NCBI GenBank assembly: GCA_012656075.1
Contig: JAAKBF010000173.1
Coordinates: forward strand, 186,001-250,000
Length of the DNA: 64,000 nt
Direction of reading: 5' to 3'
DNA from: Phytophthora hibernalis
Taxonomy: Eukaryota > Oomycota > Peronosporomycetes > Peronosporales > Peronosporaceae
A program made the position numbers and the translations under genes. Within the stretch, counting starts at the first letter, position 1. Every line of letters starts with the position of its first letter. The notes under the pieces were generated by a model, which ran no database searches, was not told where the DNA came from, and saw only the letters and a program-made list of their open reading frames with translations. Below are positions 34,923 to 44,332 of the stretch, piece by piece.

Positions 34923-34961
34923 CTCGGTGAAATCCGGGTTCGAATCCGGGCACGCGCACCA
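34923..34961 (-). promoter_or_regulatory. Primer-binding site of element A, tRNA 3' end
   Basis: The plus strand reads like the 3' part of a tRNA: a T-arm CCGGG-TTCGAAT-CCGGG, seven acceptor bases CACGCGC, a discriminator A and CCA. On the minus (element) strand this is the complement, starting TGGTGCGCGTG two bases after the LTR end. That is the position and sequence of a tRNA primer-binding site. The match extends 39 nt, much longer than the usual 12-18. Confidence 0.8.
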
Positions 34962-34963
34962 GC

Positions 34964-35687
34964 TGTAGCGAAGTCGATGAGACTTTTGGTCGCCCAGGGT
35001 GTACAGCGCAAGCCCAACCAGACTTTCCTAAAGACGGTTGTAATCCTGAACGTAAATTACGTCCAGGAATGGCGGTGTGTCTCCTTGTGTAATCCCTTTC
35101 GGTGTCGTTTATCTTCGATACTTGGATTCGCACCGTATGATTTGTTCTACACGTGTAGGTCTTGAGCGTGGGGCTGAACGTAACCTTCCTGGACGTAGCT
35201 TCCACGGCTCGAGATAATCAATATACAAAACAGAGTTATACAAAATATGTAGCCGTCACTTATTCTTTGAGACCCTGAGACGGTGGGTCTATACTCCAGT
35301 CAACTAAGCCACTTCCAGAACACTGGTCAGTCCTGGATGGCTATTCAAAACGCGCACCACCCCCACTAGTGAGGGAAAATAAACAGAACAATACAGTCCT
35401 ATCACTCGATAATCGGATTCTTCAAATCCCTAGACGTAGACTATCTTAAACGTCCAAATATGTAGTTAATATGAAATGCGGGAGTCAACCGTTCAAGGAT
35501 GTTCACCACAACTAGGAAATGGAATAGATCGGATAACGCCAGGACGGGTTACGTCTGGCCCCCGTCTAACTTGGCTTGATTTACTTAACGAGAGTCCCTC
35601 ACCGGTCGCGTACAACCTGATGAGCCCTTAGTAGTCAACACGCCTCGCGGTCCTCCAGGATAAACGTCTGGTAGGTTTCTTCCGGAC
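34964..35687 (-). repeat. 5' LTR of element A (724 bp retained)
   Basis: Direct copy of 15082-15807 with high identity, followed on the minus strand by the primer-binding site. It ends TTCGCTACA. The upstream part seen in the 3' LTR is missing: beyond 35687 the sequence diverges, apart from a shared CTATAG. Contains an inverted pair CCTGAACG/CGTCCAGG at about 35045-35070. Confidence 0.75.
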
Positions 35688-35889
35688 TATAGACAGCCCG
35701 GAACCGTCGCCCGGGGAGGATACGCAGGTCGATAACAAAGCTTAAACTAAAGAAAAACCATTATTAATTTGAAACAAAGGAGATCTGGTAATGAAGCTAC
35801 TTGTAATTTCTTCAGATTATTTAATTATTATAATAAAGGATGCGGAGTTATTAGAATTAGAATTATTAAAATAATTCTTAAACTCTGTC
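35688..35889. other. AT-rich junction segment
   Basis: About 200 bp, mostly A/T, with many short repeats of TTATTA/TAATTA type. No gene seen. Confidence 0.4.
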
Positions 35890-36390
35890 CCACACCGGGG
35901 CACGAGGCCGACGTGCCAGGTGTGCGGGAGAAAGGTTCGCAGGACGCTGCGACTGTTGAGCCGAAGTTGTACTCGAAGAGTTGCACCAACGTCCCAAAAG
36001 ATGGCGTAGATGTGTCGTGCTCATTCGGCAAGTGGCGAAGGAGCCAGCACGTCGCACCCGGAGGAGTCGTAGGATGAGCGAGGACGGAGGACACGGTCGC
36101 TTGGAATGCGACGAGAGCTTCCAGAGCGGCGGGGTGTCATGTTTCAGGATGGAGGGCACCGAGGTGAGGGAATTCGAAGGTTGTCATGCAAATGGGCGTG
36201 CTCGGCGCGGTGCCGCCGCCCCAGATTTTGTACTCGGTCGTGAATATTCCTACTAGCACCCAAGTGAAGGACAAATCCAAACCTACTTTTATTACTTTTA
36301 CGCTACAGCCTTTGCCCCTCTCGAGCCCGTACTCCGCCTCGAACAGCAAGCCGCTGGACGCCCGCTGGATAGGGAGGTGCGCGACATTTG
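35890..36390 (+). repeat. Dispersed repeat D, copy 2
   Basis: Inverted relative to 2645-3180 and shorter, with a deletion near the CAAC-GTCCCAAAAGATGGCG part. Contains the same short CQVCGR-encoding segment and the TTTTGTACTCGG core. No intact frame. Confidence 0.5.
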
Positions 36391-36442
36391 GTGAAGAAGT
36401 AGGGTAGCTGCTTGCTGGAGAAGGACTCGTTTGGTGTAAGGC

Positions 36443-37259
36443 GTGGCCTCCACCCGTTCGCTGCGGAGAGCGTTTGTGTGGACCAGAGATTTGACGATCA
36501 GGCTAGACCCGTGTTGCGACTGGTTTGACCCAAGTGAGATTTTCTTGGACGGTCGACTTCGTCTCGCATCGACGGAACGCTTATCGTGTGGAGGACAGAG
36601 TTCAGGTCGAAGGTACTCGAATCTACGAAGAGAGCGAGAGTTCGCGTGGAGTGCTTCACTAACTCAGACCAAGGGAACAGTAGCGTCTGCTAATAGGTCG
36701 AGTGGAGTACAACTACTAGTCTACGATGGGTTCAGGTGACGACAGGGACACCACCGGCTTCGGAGACACCTTCAGTGAGGCCGTCGCTGGCGAGGGAACG
36801 ACAAGAGTTGCTACAGGACTACATGAAATGACTCATCCGGCCCCGCCTGGTGGAGCAGTACTGAGTGAAGTTCCTACTGGAACCGATGATGGTGTGCCGC
36901 CCGCCGCGAGTGCGCGGCAGACGAATCCCCAGCGTCCTACTTTGACTCTGGAAGGACTAGGAGCCGTGAGGAACGTGGAACTAACACGATGTGACTTCGG
37001 ATTTTACCCCGAGCCTCAAGCAGCTGCCTCTCAAGAAGGTCTGACTGGTTGGGGGAATAAGGCCAGTTTAACGTGGAGTGTGACATGTGGATAATATGGG
37101 AAGTGACGGAGTGCGGTGGAGCTTGCGGTTAGCTATGGCTGGGCTCGGCAACCCTAAAAGACTATGTACTGCGGTACGGTTGCCAAGATTCCCGACGACA
37201 GGTAAAGCCCCTAGGGCGCGTACAAGTGCCTCCGATGGGCCCAATACCGGAGAGCCACC
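36443..37259 (+). pseudogene. Unrecognised coding-like segment, possible Gag N-terminus
   Basis: The plus frame 36726-37094 (122 aa) starts MGSGDDRDTTGFGD and is Pro/Gly/Thr-rich. A second frame, 37087-37272, continues with basic composition. The upstream 36443-36739 frame may be leader or coding. The block ends where an LTR fragment begins at 37260. The layout (leader, ATG, hydrophilic N-terminus) would fit the start of a retroelement gag cut by an LTR. No motif confirms it. Confidence 0.25.
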
Positions 37260-37715
37260 TGTCCTGACATAAGTGAAGACCCGTATATGAGCATGACCAA
37301 GATCTCTCGAAGAAGAACTACCACTATCACAGACTTGGAATCCTGAATGATACCAACCTGAATGATTGCAGCCCTGGACGACAAATGTAGTCCTGAACGT
37401 GCAATCCTGGACGTACAAGATTCCAGTATACAAATCCAATATGTTAACGACCGACAACCTCGACCGATCAAGAACAAATCAGAAGATGCTCAAGATACGC
37501 AAGCCGGATTTTCCCAAGGTGTACCCACGTGCCTGACCCAGTGTCAGACGCACGCGACGCCTGACCCGATGTGGTCAACGTCAACACTTTCATAGTAAAA
37601 TCAAGTCTAACGACAGAAGTGCAAGTCAACAGTAGAAGATAGCCAACAACAGATAGCAGACAAACAAAGTTCGTTTAGCCCTATAGCCCACAAGTCCGGA
37701 AGAAACCTGCCAGAC
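37260..37715 (+). repeat. Inverted, uninterrupted LTR fragment of element A family
   Basis: Starts TGTCCTGACATAAG and runs through GACAAACAAAGTTCG and CTATAGCCCACA to CCTGCCAGAC. It is the plus-strand version of 21802-21533 plus 15981-15787. It lacks the Ngaro insertion, so it gives the pre-insertion sequence. It stops where the rest of the LTR (15786-15082) would follow. Confidence 0.7.
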
Positions 37716-38087
37716 TGTAGATGCAACGGCGGATCTACCAATCCGCAAAACCGAGAAAAAAAAAAAAAGGGGTCATATCCGCAGGAATTCCCGCCAAAAT
37801 GAGTACTTTATTCCAAAGGAGAGCGCCTAGCAAAACAACAACTGACTCCAGGATGACAGCACAATTTTCGAATGTTGTTCACTATGCCTGCACCCAAATT
37901 TTGACTCTACTTATAAATATCCAGAGCTTCCCCGGCAAAGCACGGCATTATTAATAGTATACTACTTTTAAACTAATATATCAGTTTAGCTGGAAGAAAC
38001 TACTAGTAGTACCGGTACACTACAGTAGTAGCTTTGAAGTCAGCAGTTCGTAAGAAAATCGCACCAAAGTAACTATCAAACACCCTG
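37716..38087. other. Non-coding stretch with a poly-A run
   Basis: Contains a run of 12 A at 37756-37767 and a short inverted AGTAGT/ACTACT cluster near 38000-38030. No gene or RNA seen. The poly-A could be a retroposed tail or simply a homopolymer. Confidence 0.3.
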
Positions 38088-38279
38088 TACAGATCCCCCT
38101 CGCCAATTTAATACCATCCGTGGAAGCTGTTCGTATTAAGAACAACAGCTTATTAACTATCAGAGCGGAAAGTTTTAGTCCATACAACCAAAAGGAACGC
38201 AGTCGGTAGACGTCTCAACGTATTAATTTCGATGAAATATTAGCTTAAACAGCTATTAAATTGGCGAGGGGGATCTGTA
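38088..38279. mobile_element. MITE with 24-bp terminal inverted repeats (Tc1/mariner-like)
   Basis: Terminal inverted repeats start ACAGATCCCCCTCGCCAATT (38090-38113) and end with the complement (38254-38277). TA lies immediately outside each end, and TA duplication is typical of Tc1/mariner-derived MITEs. The interior is 140 bp, AT-rich and non-coding. It ends 136 bp before the ATG of the first CRN gene, so it sits in that gene's promoter region. Confidence 0.75.
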
Positions 38280-38386
38280 TGATTCGTAGAACATCACCAG
38301 CTGTGATTGGCTGCATCCATATGGATGACACCACTGCATCACGCCTTCGTTTCCAAATAGGTACGAGTGCAAAGTTCTCCCCCTCT

Positions 38387-38394
38387 CTCAGTCC
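38387..38394 (+). promoter_or_regulatory. Degenerate oomycete initiator upstream of CRN copy 1
   Basis: CTCAGTCC, in the same context (pyrimidine tract, then AGTCTGCCGCCTC, then GGGAAAATG) as the CTCATTC initiators of the other copies, 22 bp upstream of the ATG. One base differs from the usual TCATTY core. Confidence 0.4.
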
Positions 38395-38415
38395 AGAGTC
38401 TGCCGCCTCGGGAAA

Positions 38416-40872
38416 ATGGTATCTGTCTGGTGCGCAATCGTTGGTGTCGCGGGAAGCGCGTTCCCTGTGGACATCGACCCAGGACTGACGGCAGGCCACT
38501 TAAAGGACACGATCCAGAAGAAGAACAAGACGACAATCAAGGGAGACGCAAAGGATCTGGTGCTCTTCCTGGCTAAGCGGGACGGCGTGTGGTTGGCGTC
38601 TAACGACCATGATGTGGTTAGTATGCGAACTGGAGCCATTCCTGACGAGAATCTTCTGAACGAAAAAATTGACGACCCTGCAGAAGTGATTGGTGACTTG
38701 TTTCGCGATGCTCCGACGAAGAAAACGATCCACGTGCTGGTGAAGCTGCGGACGGGTATCGACATTACGATTAAAGAACGTATCGATAGATGCACACCCG
38801 TGGAAATAGGCGAACTACAGCATTACCGAGAGCAAGGACAACTGATCCAACGCGAGTGTAAAGACTACTGTGCTGGAATCCTGGACAAAATCGAGAGCCA
38901 CTATACCAGTGGAGTTCTACCCCTTCCGTTCATTTGCGTCGAAGGTTCATCAGGAATGGGGAAATCGCAACTGGCGTTTGCGCTTGGAGGAGGACGTCGA
39001 CCGTGGTTTTACTGGCCTGCTACTTCAATTGGACTCGAGTCGCAGTCTCTCTACCAAAATTTCACATCGATTTCGGCGACATTCAACGAGATCACAAACA
39101 AAGATGAGCCAATGCAGAAACTTGAAGAGTTCGTCCTGAATTCCGCATCTCAATTGTACGAGCAAGAGCTTTTGTGGACCTATGGATTCATTCGTGCATT
39201 GCTCGAATATTGTAGCTTGGGTGCGCATCAACGGCCTCAAATGATTCGCTTCGAAGAAGAGACGTCGTTTCATGTGGAGAAGTGCAACCTGGATACAGTT
39301 AGTGCTGTGCGTGCCAAGATGGTGGCAGATGGCAAGGTTTTACCCTTCTTCGTTTTGGACGAAATGTCACCAAATGTGAACATGGATGGTGGAGGAAAGA
39401 ACATGTCGGCTTTTCAACGGAACGTCTTTCGTGCGTGTGGCCTGCTTGTGGTTGTGATGGGCACCGACGCCAAGATCACGAATTTGGTGGACCAGTCGGG
39501 AGGCAGCTCCGGGAGACATCATTTGTGGGTATCGATTGTATCTCGGTTCCCTCCCTTTTGTCCTATTCCTTTCAAAGACAAAACAGAGAAAGTAACTTGG
39601 GACACGGTCAAGCGGCAGTATCCTGTCGTGGAAAAAATTGCGGTAGGTTCTCGCGGCAGATTTGCCAGACATTTCATGGCTCGCGTGGTGGAGTACGCAA
39701 GTGGACACCCAAGTTTTGAGCTGCATGATTTACTGGATGAAGCATTTGTCCACGTTAGCCGCGATATTCAGAAGGGCAAAAATTCATGACGAAGCAGGAT
39801 GGGATGGATGCGCAGCTGATGGCGATGTCTTACACAAATATTAGCATCGAACTTCCAACAACCACCGAGAACGATGCATCCCAACCGACACAGAAGAAAA
39901 GGAAAATTGTGGGGGGTAAACTGTATGCATTTGCACTTCGCAAACTTGGTGGATGATCAATTTACTGATCTAGAATTAGTTCAGGGTGCGCTGATGGCTG
40001 GTCAAGCTCTGTGGAAGCCGTTGTGCAGCTTTCCGAGAATTGAGGAGGACATGTTGCTCTACCTCGCGGTTTTAGGTGGGAAGGAGTATTCGGGCTACTA
40101 TGATCATACATTCGGCAAAGCGTATTCAACAAAGCAAATCTTCATGGGGTACTTGAAAGGAAAAGGGTTTTCGATGGATCAAAACAGTAATGCTATGAAA
40201 AACGATTTTATGGCGTTCGAGAATATGGTCGCGCATATGATCTTCTGTGCGTCGCGCAGAAATGGGGTTCAAGGAACTTCGTTCGATGACTTCTTTGCCG
40301 GGTTGCTTGGTGAATTTCAAAACGAGTACCGGAAGATGGATATGACGCTCGGTAGTACAACCGAAGTCGTTCTCGCCAGCGAATTGTTGGAGGGGTACGC
40401 CCGTCTAACGATGTTGGCACACATGAAGATTCCCTTTCTGGCACCACCCAATGCTGTATGGCCGAAATGTATTCTTGAAATTGGTGATGGCTGCAACTTC
40501 GGTCATCTAGTTCGTGCCGCGGACAAGGAAAGATGTGACCTTTACGTGCTAAATCAGGAGAAAAACGCAGTCCCGCTTTTTCTGTGTGAATGCAAGCATT
40601 GGGCGACGAACGTGGACATGCGCGCGATGAGGGGGATCGTTGGTGGATTGGAATCTAAGTGGGAGGACAAGTGGACGGTCGTGCTGTTGTTTTGTGTGAA
40701 ATTGGCGAGCTTTCGTTTGTCGTGGCCACAGACTATCAGTGAAAGAATTGGGTGCGTCAAAATTGATTGTCAGAGTTGCCATGCGGAGTGGGTTTTTCAG
40801 CCGGTCGAAGGACAGCGGGATAAATTGATCATTGTCATGGAAACGGGGGCTTTGGTCACGGGTGCGACGTAA
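38416..40872 (+). CDS. Crinkler (CRN) effector, NTPase-nuclease type, copy 1
   Basis: CRN proteins are oomycete effectors delivered into host cells, often to the nucleus. Residues 1-60 form the ubiquitin-like LFLAK header (LFLAK at 50-54), followed by the HVLVKL junction at 106. Then comes a P-loop NTPase, with Walker A GSSGMGKS at 177-184 and Walker B FFVLDE ending at residue 316. The first frame stops at 39789 (457 aa). The downstream frame from about 39874 carries a PD-(D/E)XK-like nuclease motif: Asp at 40537 and E-C-K at 40588-40596. Between them an overlapping short frame (39786-39950) keeps coding character, so the reading frame shifts twice. The same breaks occur in copy 2. Sequence after the junction is nearly identical to copy 2. 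Whether one protein, two proteins or a pseudogene is made is open. Confidence 0.85.
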
Positions 40873-41899
40873 CACATCACGATCGTATCGCAAGTTAGCC
40901 TGGAAATCAAGTCTTGCATCGGTGCATGGAAGAATCAATCGATCACGAACTTCTGCAAAAGTCGTTGCGTGGGCTCGACTACTGGGGTCGTTTAGCGAAA
41001 CGTAAAGGGAGTTTATCGATAGAGCAACACGATTTTCGGATTCATTCAGTAAATTGCCGTGCCTAGTACATTAAGCCAGTTGTGCAGGACAGTCCACGAA
41101 GTTGGGTTGGCCGCGCTAGTATGTCATGTACTACTACTGTAGTATTCATAACCATGATTTCGCGTAGGCTGAGATAGTATTGCCAACACAGTACCAAACA
41201 CTTCCTGTTGCGTTTACTACAGTACCAAGCGGCTTATCCGCTTGGGATCGTGCAGTTAGATACATGGATACAGGTGTATCTACATGTACAACATGAACTG
41301 TACAAGCTCTGAAGTTGCGATGCACAATTACTTCGACTAATTGCAAGAATGCAGCCTACCAAGACATGAAAGGCAATGGCACTACCGCACCCGGTGAATT
41401 TGCGAGCGTACAGGAGAGACGCGTTATGAAAAGGTGGCTCAGCCAGAACATGCTTACACGGGATGCGTGCCGTACACTCCTGCAGACGACGAATCCGACG
41501 TTCCACCTACGAAGAAAAACCCACCGATTCTCGGGTATCGTGGACATCTTCGTAACGATGAAGACCGTATTGGTACGACATTCACGCAAGGTTTGTCAAT
41601 AGCGTCACGAGCAGAGCAGGTCTTGCCACTCTCCAGTGCAAAAGCTCGACCACAGAACAATCAGCCGCGACAGGTTCGCTTTGCCGAAGAAAATCGGCAG
41701 ACGAAACCATCGAGGGCAGCCAAGCCAGTCGGTATGTCTCCACGATCGGGATATGGTCAATTTGACAATGTCAGCGGATACGGAAACTTCGCTGCACCTG
41801 CAGCAGCAGGAATGTCACCACGATCTGGCTACGGCGCTTTTGAAAATGCAAGCGGCTACGGTGCATTTGATGCACCACCAGTTCGTGGAGGTTTATCTC
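38732..41899 (+). repeat. 3.17-kb segmental duplication, copy 1
   Basis: Nearly identical, in the same orientation, to 44670-47836. The only differences noted are a C/T at 38749, one G fewer in the copy-2 G-run near 46570, and scattered single bases. It begins inside the CRN junction motif and ends inside the RSGYG-repeat gene, where an unrelated minus-strand gene follows (sequence breakpoint in TCTCCTC). Confidence 0.85.
40873..41433. other. CRN 3' flank, non-coding
   Basis: Intergenic sequence with short palindromes (ACTACTACTGTAGTA near 41130, AGCGGCTTATCCGCTT near 41230) that may help form a transcript end. No gene recognised; the upstream part of the RSGYG-repeat gene begins near 41370. 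Confidence 0.4.
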
Positions 41900-41916
41900 C
41901 TCTTTTCAACTCTTGA
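41434..41916 (+). pseudogene. RSGYG-repeat protein gene, truncated copy
   Basis: N-terminal 160 residues of the repeat protein described at 47371, with about 2.3 repeats (MSPRSGYG...ASGYG type). The frame then crosses the duplication breakpoint at about 41899 and ends after a few foreign residues. It lies directly downstream of CRN copy 1, as the longer copy lies downstream of CRN copy 2. Confidence 0.75.
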
Positions 41917-42525
41917 AAGCGGTTCAGAAGAGGAGCGTGGCGTGTATTTCGCTTCTTTAGTCCAAAACGGAGCTCCTCCTCCACAATACGAGCATCCTTC
42001 ATCTCTTCTGCAACACGTTGATGAATCTGTGAGTACTTTTGCGTCTCGGCATCCCTTTCATGGACGTGAGCAACATGTTGACGCATCAATCTACGACGTC
42101 GTAATGGAGGCAGCTCTGCATACTTCCAGGCCGTAGTCAACGCCTTTTTCCCGTCTTTAATTGCCGTCTCTTAAAGTGTTGAGCAGCTTCCTTCGCTTGA
42201 TCCACGAGAGGTCCGAGCACCTGATAACCCTTTATAAGTTCCTGTTTATCTGCCAAGTCATCTTCATCTTCCTCCTCTTCGTGACCTTCCTCTTCTTCAT
42301 CCCAAAGTTCTACATGATGAGAAAGTACACAAGAGTTAGAGTGAGTATCTGTAAGACAAAAAGCAAAACTACCGTACTGATCATCTTGTCCATCGTGAAA
42401 TCCTGTGCCGCTCGTCCTCGAGAAACCCACTCAACCAAAGCTTCCTCCGGGACCACTTCGTCTATTGGGATATTCGATACAGCTTTCGAGCCGGGGAATG
42501 GAACTCGGCTACAGATGGAGGACAT
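41900..42525 (-). pseudogene. Truncated acidic coiled-coil gene (minus strand)
   Basis: A likely start at about 42525 (MSSICSRVPFPGSKAVS) leads through an intron of about 70 nt (GTACGGTAG...CATGTAG, near 42380-42314). An acidic second exon follows (WDEEEEGHEEEEDEDD) and, after a frame change near 42150, a basic/helical part (LRRRRLMRQHVAHVHERDAE). The frame is cut at about 41899 by the segmental duplication. The family is not recognised. It faces away from the coiled-coil gene that starts near 42650. Confidence 0.5.
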
Positions 42526-42649
42526 CGTACGGGTCTTGGTACGTGGGGTTACAAAGTAGTTCTCGAGATAGTGGGTTTTAATTTTTAATTTTGATCGAAA
42601 GATAATGCTCATCATTCTGATGTGTAAACCAGACGAGCACACGGTAGCG

Positions 42650-44154
42650 ATTTCGACGTCGCGGGGTTTATCCTTGAGAACGAGCAGAAACGCATTGGGC
42701 TCTTGGAAATTCAGTCCAAGGTGTCGATGTTACGTGAGAAGCTGGAGCAAGTGGATCAGGCGAAAACAAACCTGGGACTCGACATGAGGACAATTCTCGA
42801 ACGAAAGGATCACGTGATTCAAGAGATTAAGCAAGTAAGTGCGGAGCGGGACAATTTGAATGAGGAACTTGCAGGTCCACCGCGACGAGACCCATCCGAG
42901 CTTGAAAAGCAGCAGTTCCACACGTTAGTGACGCGCCGAGCAGTCTACATGAAGCAGCTTGGCGATTTAGACTCGCGAATCGCAAACATTCAAAAGCGAA
43001 CGGCAATCATCCACCGATCGGAAGCGTCCTTTCTGCCGTTGCTGAGAGAAGCGGAAGAAAAACTATATGAGGCTCAGGCGCAGTTTGGTTCGATCGCCAT
43101 GAACTTCCTGTGATAGTTGGAAAGGCCATCTTTCAGCAACAGGGTGTGGTACTTGATACAGTCCAAGCAGTGAGTGAAATACCAATCCAGGTTCCCAAAC
43201 CCCTCATCAACCCTACGCAACTACTGAATCAAGTTACAATGGAGAGCAAGTTTGAGATTTTGAAGAGTGCTGTTGCTCCTGCGAATGAGCATTACAAAAA
43301 GCAAAGATGCAAGCTATCGAAAGTTGGAAAGTAAATGAGGTTCGATCATTAGCTGAACAGGAGTTAGACAGCGCCAAAGCACGTCTGGTCAAAGTCAGAG
43401 ATCGCTACTTGGAACTCCAGACCACCACACTCCGCGGTGACATCGTCCACGCCATCCAGAAGTACCATGTGAGTGCCATATAGTGGACCATATTGCTGAA
43501 AATGGTCGGTGTACTAACGTCTCTCCATGCTGTAGCAAGATGGTAACAGGTTACGGCCATGTATTTTCCCTTTGAAGGGTCAAATCGAGTGGTGGACCAG
43601 TGCAGTGAGCGCGAAATTGTTCGGCTGGAGACTAAAATCAAGCAGTTAGAGCAAGAACGAGTTTTCAAGAGTAAGGAAGTGAGTGTGTTGCAGAGGAAAC
43701 GTCGTCGAGCACTTCGATGCGACTTCGGCGAGCCGAGCTGGGCAAACTGATGTTTGGCCATTCCCAGCAGCGACTACTAAAGGAGATGTTTCATCGGTGG
43801 ACGAAGATTTGGACACAGAGAACAAGAGTGCGAGCTTCTTTCAAGATGAAGCACGAACTACTGCTGCAGAAGCAGAAACTCACAATGACTACTACCTCAC
43901 CTATGCTGCAGAAACAAAGTCTGCTCCGCGAGGTCAAGGAAGCAATAATTCCATCGAGACTTTCAATAATGCACGATCACCAGAGACGTGCCCTTCAGTG
44001 CCAGTTGTGCCGACAGAAGTACTCCGAAGAGCAAAACAACCGCTACTCGTGTGTATACGAATTTGCGTGTGCTCGAACCTGTGAAACCCGACAAAATGCA
44101 TCAGCAAGTCCTGCAGCTGTAATAGCTGCTCGACGACTGAGATGTTCCAGCTGA
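42650..44154 (+). CDS. Coiled-coil protein gene, several exons
   Basis: The exon from about 42650 to 43113 has strong heptad-like Glu/Lys/Leu composition (ENEQKRIGLLEIQSKVSMLR). 43110-43334 and 43340-43465 continue (SLAEQELDSAKARLVKVR). A likely intron (GTGAGTGCC...GCTGTAG, about 43468-43534) separates a further helical block (ERVFKSKEVSVLQRKR). A block with the HRWTKIW-type motif follows (43717-44154) and ends in a Cys-containing tail (CQLCRQKYSEEQ, then C..YEFACARTC). It is a structural coiled-coil protein of unknown role, perhaps cytoskeletal. It has no CRN motifs and sits between the two duplicated CRN units. Exon borders are only approximate. Confidence 0.5.
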
Positions 44155-44301
44155 GAGCGAGAGAGCGCGTCCCTATTAATAGATCTTGGAACACTGATAT
44201 ATTCAATAGAACAGGTTTACCGCAAGGAAAGCGTCTCATGATTGGTTGGAAGTCTATGTGACACGCCGTCTTTTCCGCCCAGAAATTCTCCCTCGTTCTT
44301 C

Positions 44302-44309
44302 CTCATTCT
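44302..44309 (+). promoter_or_regulatory. Oomycete initiator upstream of CRN copy 2
   Basis: CTCATTCT fits the oomycete initiator consensus (YTCATTYY). It lies 24 bp before the ATG at 44333, preceded by a pyrimidine-rich run, and is followed by AATCTGCCGCG as in the other CRN copies. Confidence 0.6.
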
Positions 44310-44332
44310 AGAATCTGCCGCGTGGAGGAAAG

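Larger units (their letters stand above)
15082..35687 (-). mobile_element. Ty3/gypsy chromovirus-like retrotransposon, element A (with nested Ngaro)
   Basis: A minus-strand element of about 20.6 kb including a 5.5-kb nested insertion. Order: 5' LTR 35687-34964, primer-binding site 34961-34923, gag 34861-30973, protease 30859-30008, RT, RNase H, and integrase with chromodomain to 25361. A plus-strand gene follows at 22.0-25.0 kb, then the 3' LTR (21802-15082, split by the Ngaro element at 15982-21532). The 3' LTR, read without the insertion, is about 1.17 kb and has TGT...ACA ends. The 5' copy retains only its last 724 bp. Frames are broken in RT and integrase. Confidence 0.7.

Noticed and set aside
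34923..34961. tRNA gene
   Set aside because: Only the 3' part of a tRNA is present, CCA is encoded, and it abuts an LTR end. It is the primer-binding site of element A.
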